The position numbers and the translations under genes are program-made. A DNA stretch of 64,000 bases from Deinococcus sp. QL22 (lineage in GTDB: Bacteria; Deinococcota; Deinococci; Deinococcales; Deinococcaceae), in contig NZ_CP097149.1 of the NCBI RefSeq assembly GCF_023370075.1, positions 1,512,501 to 1,576,500 on the forward strand, read 5' to 3'. A model generated the notes under the pieces. It was not told the DNA's origin. It saw only the letters and a list, made by a program, of their open reading frames with translations, and did not search any database. Below, in pieces: positions 63,467 through 64,000 of this stretch (position 1 is the first letter of the stretch; every line of letters begins with the position of its first letter).

Positions 63467-64000
63467 AAGGTCAGGTTATCCCGTGCTGCGTCCACGTGCA
63501 TCTGTTCGACTAGTGACCCCTGGTAGGTGGCGACGCTTTTGCCCTCGGTGCGGGCGGTTTCCCAGGCGCTCAGCAGGGCGCGGGCGTCGGTGGCCTGTGC
63601 AGCGGTCACGCCATACGCGGCATTGGCCGCCGCAATCTGGCCCGGATGAATCACTGTTTTGCCCGCAAAGCCCAGCATGCGGCCCTGAGCGCATTCGCGG
63701 GCCAAGCCTTCCCCATCGGTGATGTCGTTGAACACGGCGTCCAGCGGCAATTTTCCGGCGGCGCGGGCGGCCAGCACCACCGCAGACAGGGCGTGCAAGA
63801 GTGGCAAGCGTTCGGGGTGCGGCCCAGTTCGCAGGGCGCGGGCCAGATCGTTTGCGCCCACCAACAGGCCCGCCACACCCGGCACGGCGGCAATGGCGGC
63901 GGCGTGCAGTACCCCGGCAGGCGTTTCGATCATGGCCCACAGCGGCAGGCCCAAGCTAAGTGCGGCCACGGCGCTGGCGTCCTCGGTCTTGGGCAGCACC
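63430..64000 (-). CDS. HpcH/HpaI aldolase / CitE-like lyase, N-terminus outside the window
   Basis: The frame is open to the window edge, so only the C-terminal 190 residues or so are present. Visible are LPLWAMIETPAGVLHAAAIA (metal Glu), GVAGLLVGANDLARAL, then DAVFNDITDGEGLARECAQG, GFAGKTVIHPGQIAAANAAY, all characteristic of the CitE-like group, which cleaves citramalyl- or malyl-CoA types rather than true citrate lyase. The end overlaps the PfkB gene. Which substrate cannot be told. Confidence 0.88.
   Translation of the reverse strand, partial: VLPKTEDASAVAALSLGLPLWAMIETPAGVLHAAAIAAVPGVAGLLVGANDLARALRTGPHPERLPLLHALSAVVLAARAAGKLPLDAVFNDITDGEGLARECAQGRMLGFAGKTVIHPGQIAAANAAYGVTAAQATDARALLSAWETARTEGKSVATYQGSLVEQMHVDAARDNLTLWAQQTQPESTP

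Overview
The window looks like chromosomal DNA of a Deinococcus species. GC content is high. The first gene is a SlpA-type outer-envelope protein, and near base 7500 lies an almost canonical ddrO, the repressor of the Deinococcus radiation/desiccation response. A 17-bp palindrome of the RDRM type overlaps the ddrO promoter, and the PprI/IrrE cleavage-site residues are conserved. No species call is attempted.

Layout. Bases 1-6700: 3' part of slpA, then ppaC, folC and an M32 carboxypeptidase. 6900-7950: a small conserved protein divergent from ddrO, with both promoters readable. 8160-13050 (mostly minus strand): a repeat-containing membrane protein, moaC, a YceD/DUF177 protein, a frameshifted peroxiredoxin, a sugar nucleotidylyltransferase and tRNA-Glu. 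13288-18324: lpdA and a vitamin B12 uptake locus, with permease and binding protein under a cobalamin riboswitch and a divergent ATPase. 18376-20126: an AT-richer lipoprotein gene split by an IS4-type insertion sequence with an exact 10-bp target duplication. 20129-24525: EamA transporter, 2Fe-2S protein, Fur regulator, MarC, HNH nuclease. 24774-28924: an RNA-repair Pnkp followed on the same strand by a 2H-phosphoesterase/RdgB fusion. 29452-31890: ubiE, a GNAT protein, kbl. 32283-36719: an unannotated three-gene cluster (Roadblock-like protein, secreted/membrane protein, coiled-coil protein) whose first and last products seem to share an N-terminal domain. 36793-45852: mutY, dnaX, a lipoprotein, a GHL10 glycosidase, flavin reductase, a double CbiX chelatase and a small EF-hand-like protein. 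46124-51336: two peptidases, two uncharacterised proteins and a phosphoesterase. 51743-56536: cdaA-cdaR (c-di-AMP), yqeK, an LCP protein and rsfS. 57029-59521: response regulator, soluble PAS kinase, phoU. 59721-64000: GH1 glucosidase, YbaY-like protein, AlkA-type glycosylase, PfkB kinase and a CitE-like lyase cut by the window edge.

Non-coding DNA is rich in interspersed repeats. One family is a MITE-like element of about 115 bp (29147, 59519, longer copy at 6710, degenerate copies near 31948 and 49481). One copy sits inside a larger repeat whose second copy near 56701 is uninterrupted, which gives a natural empty site. Other families are a GTCTAAGGGTCT / GCTGGCGCTCACTCACCCC repeat found at several loci, a pair of related sequences near 21047 and 45103, and one large inverted repeat at 17183-17473.

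All calls come from reading the sequence and from knowledge of protein families. No database search or alignment was run, and residue numbers are counted by hand.
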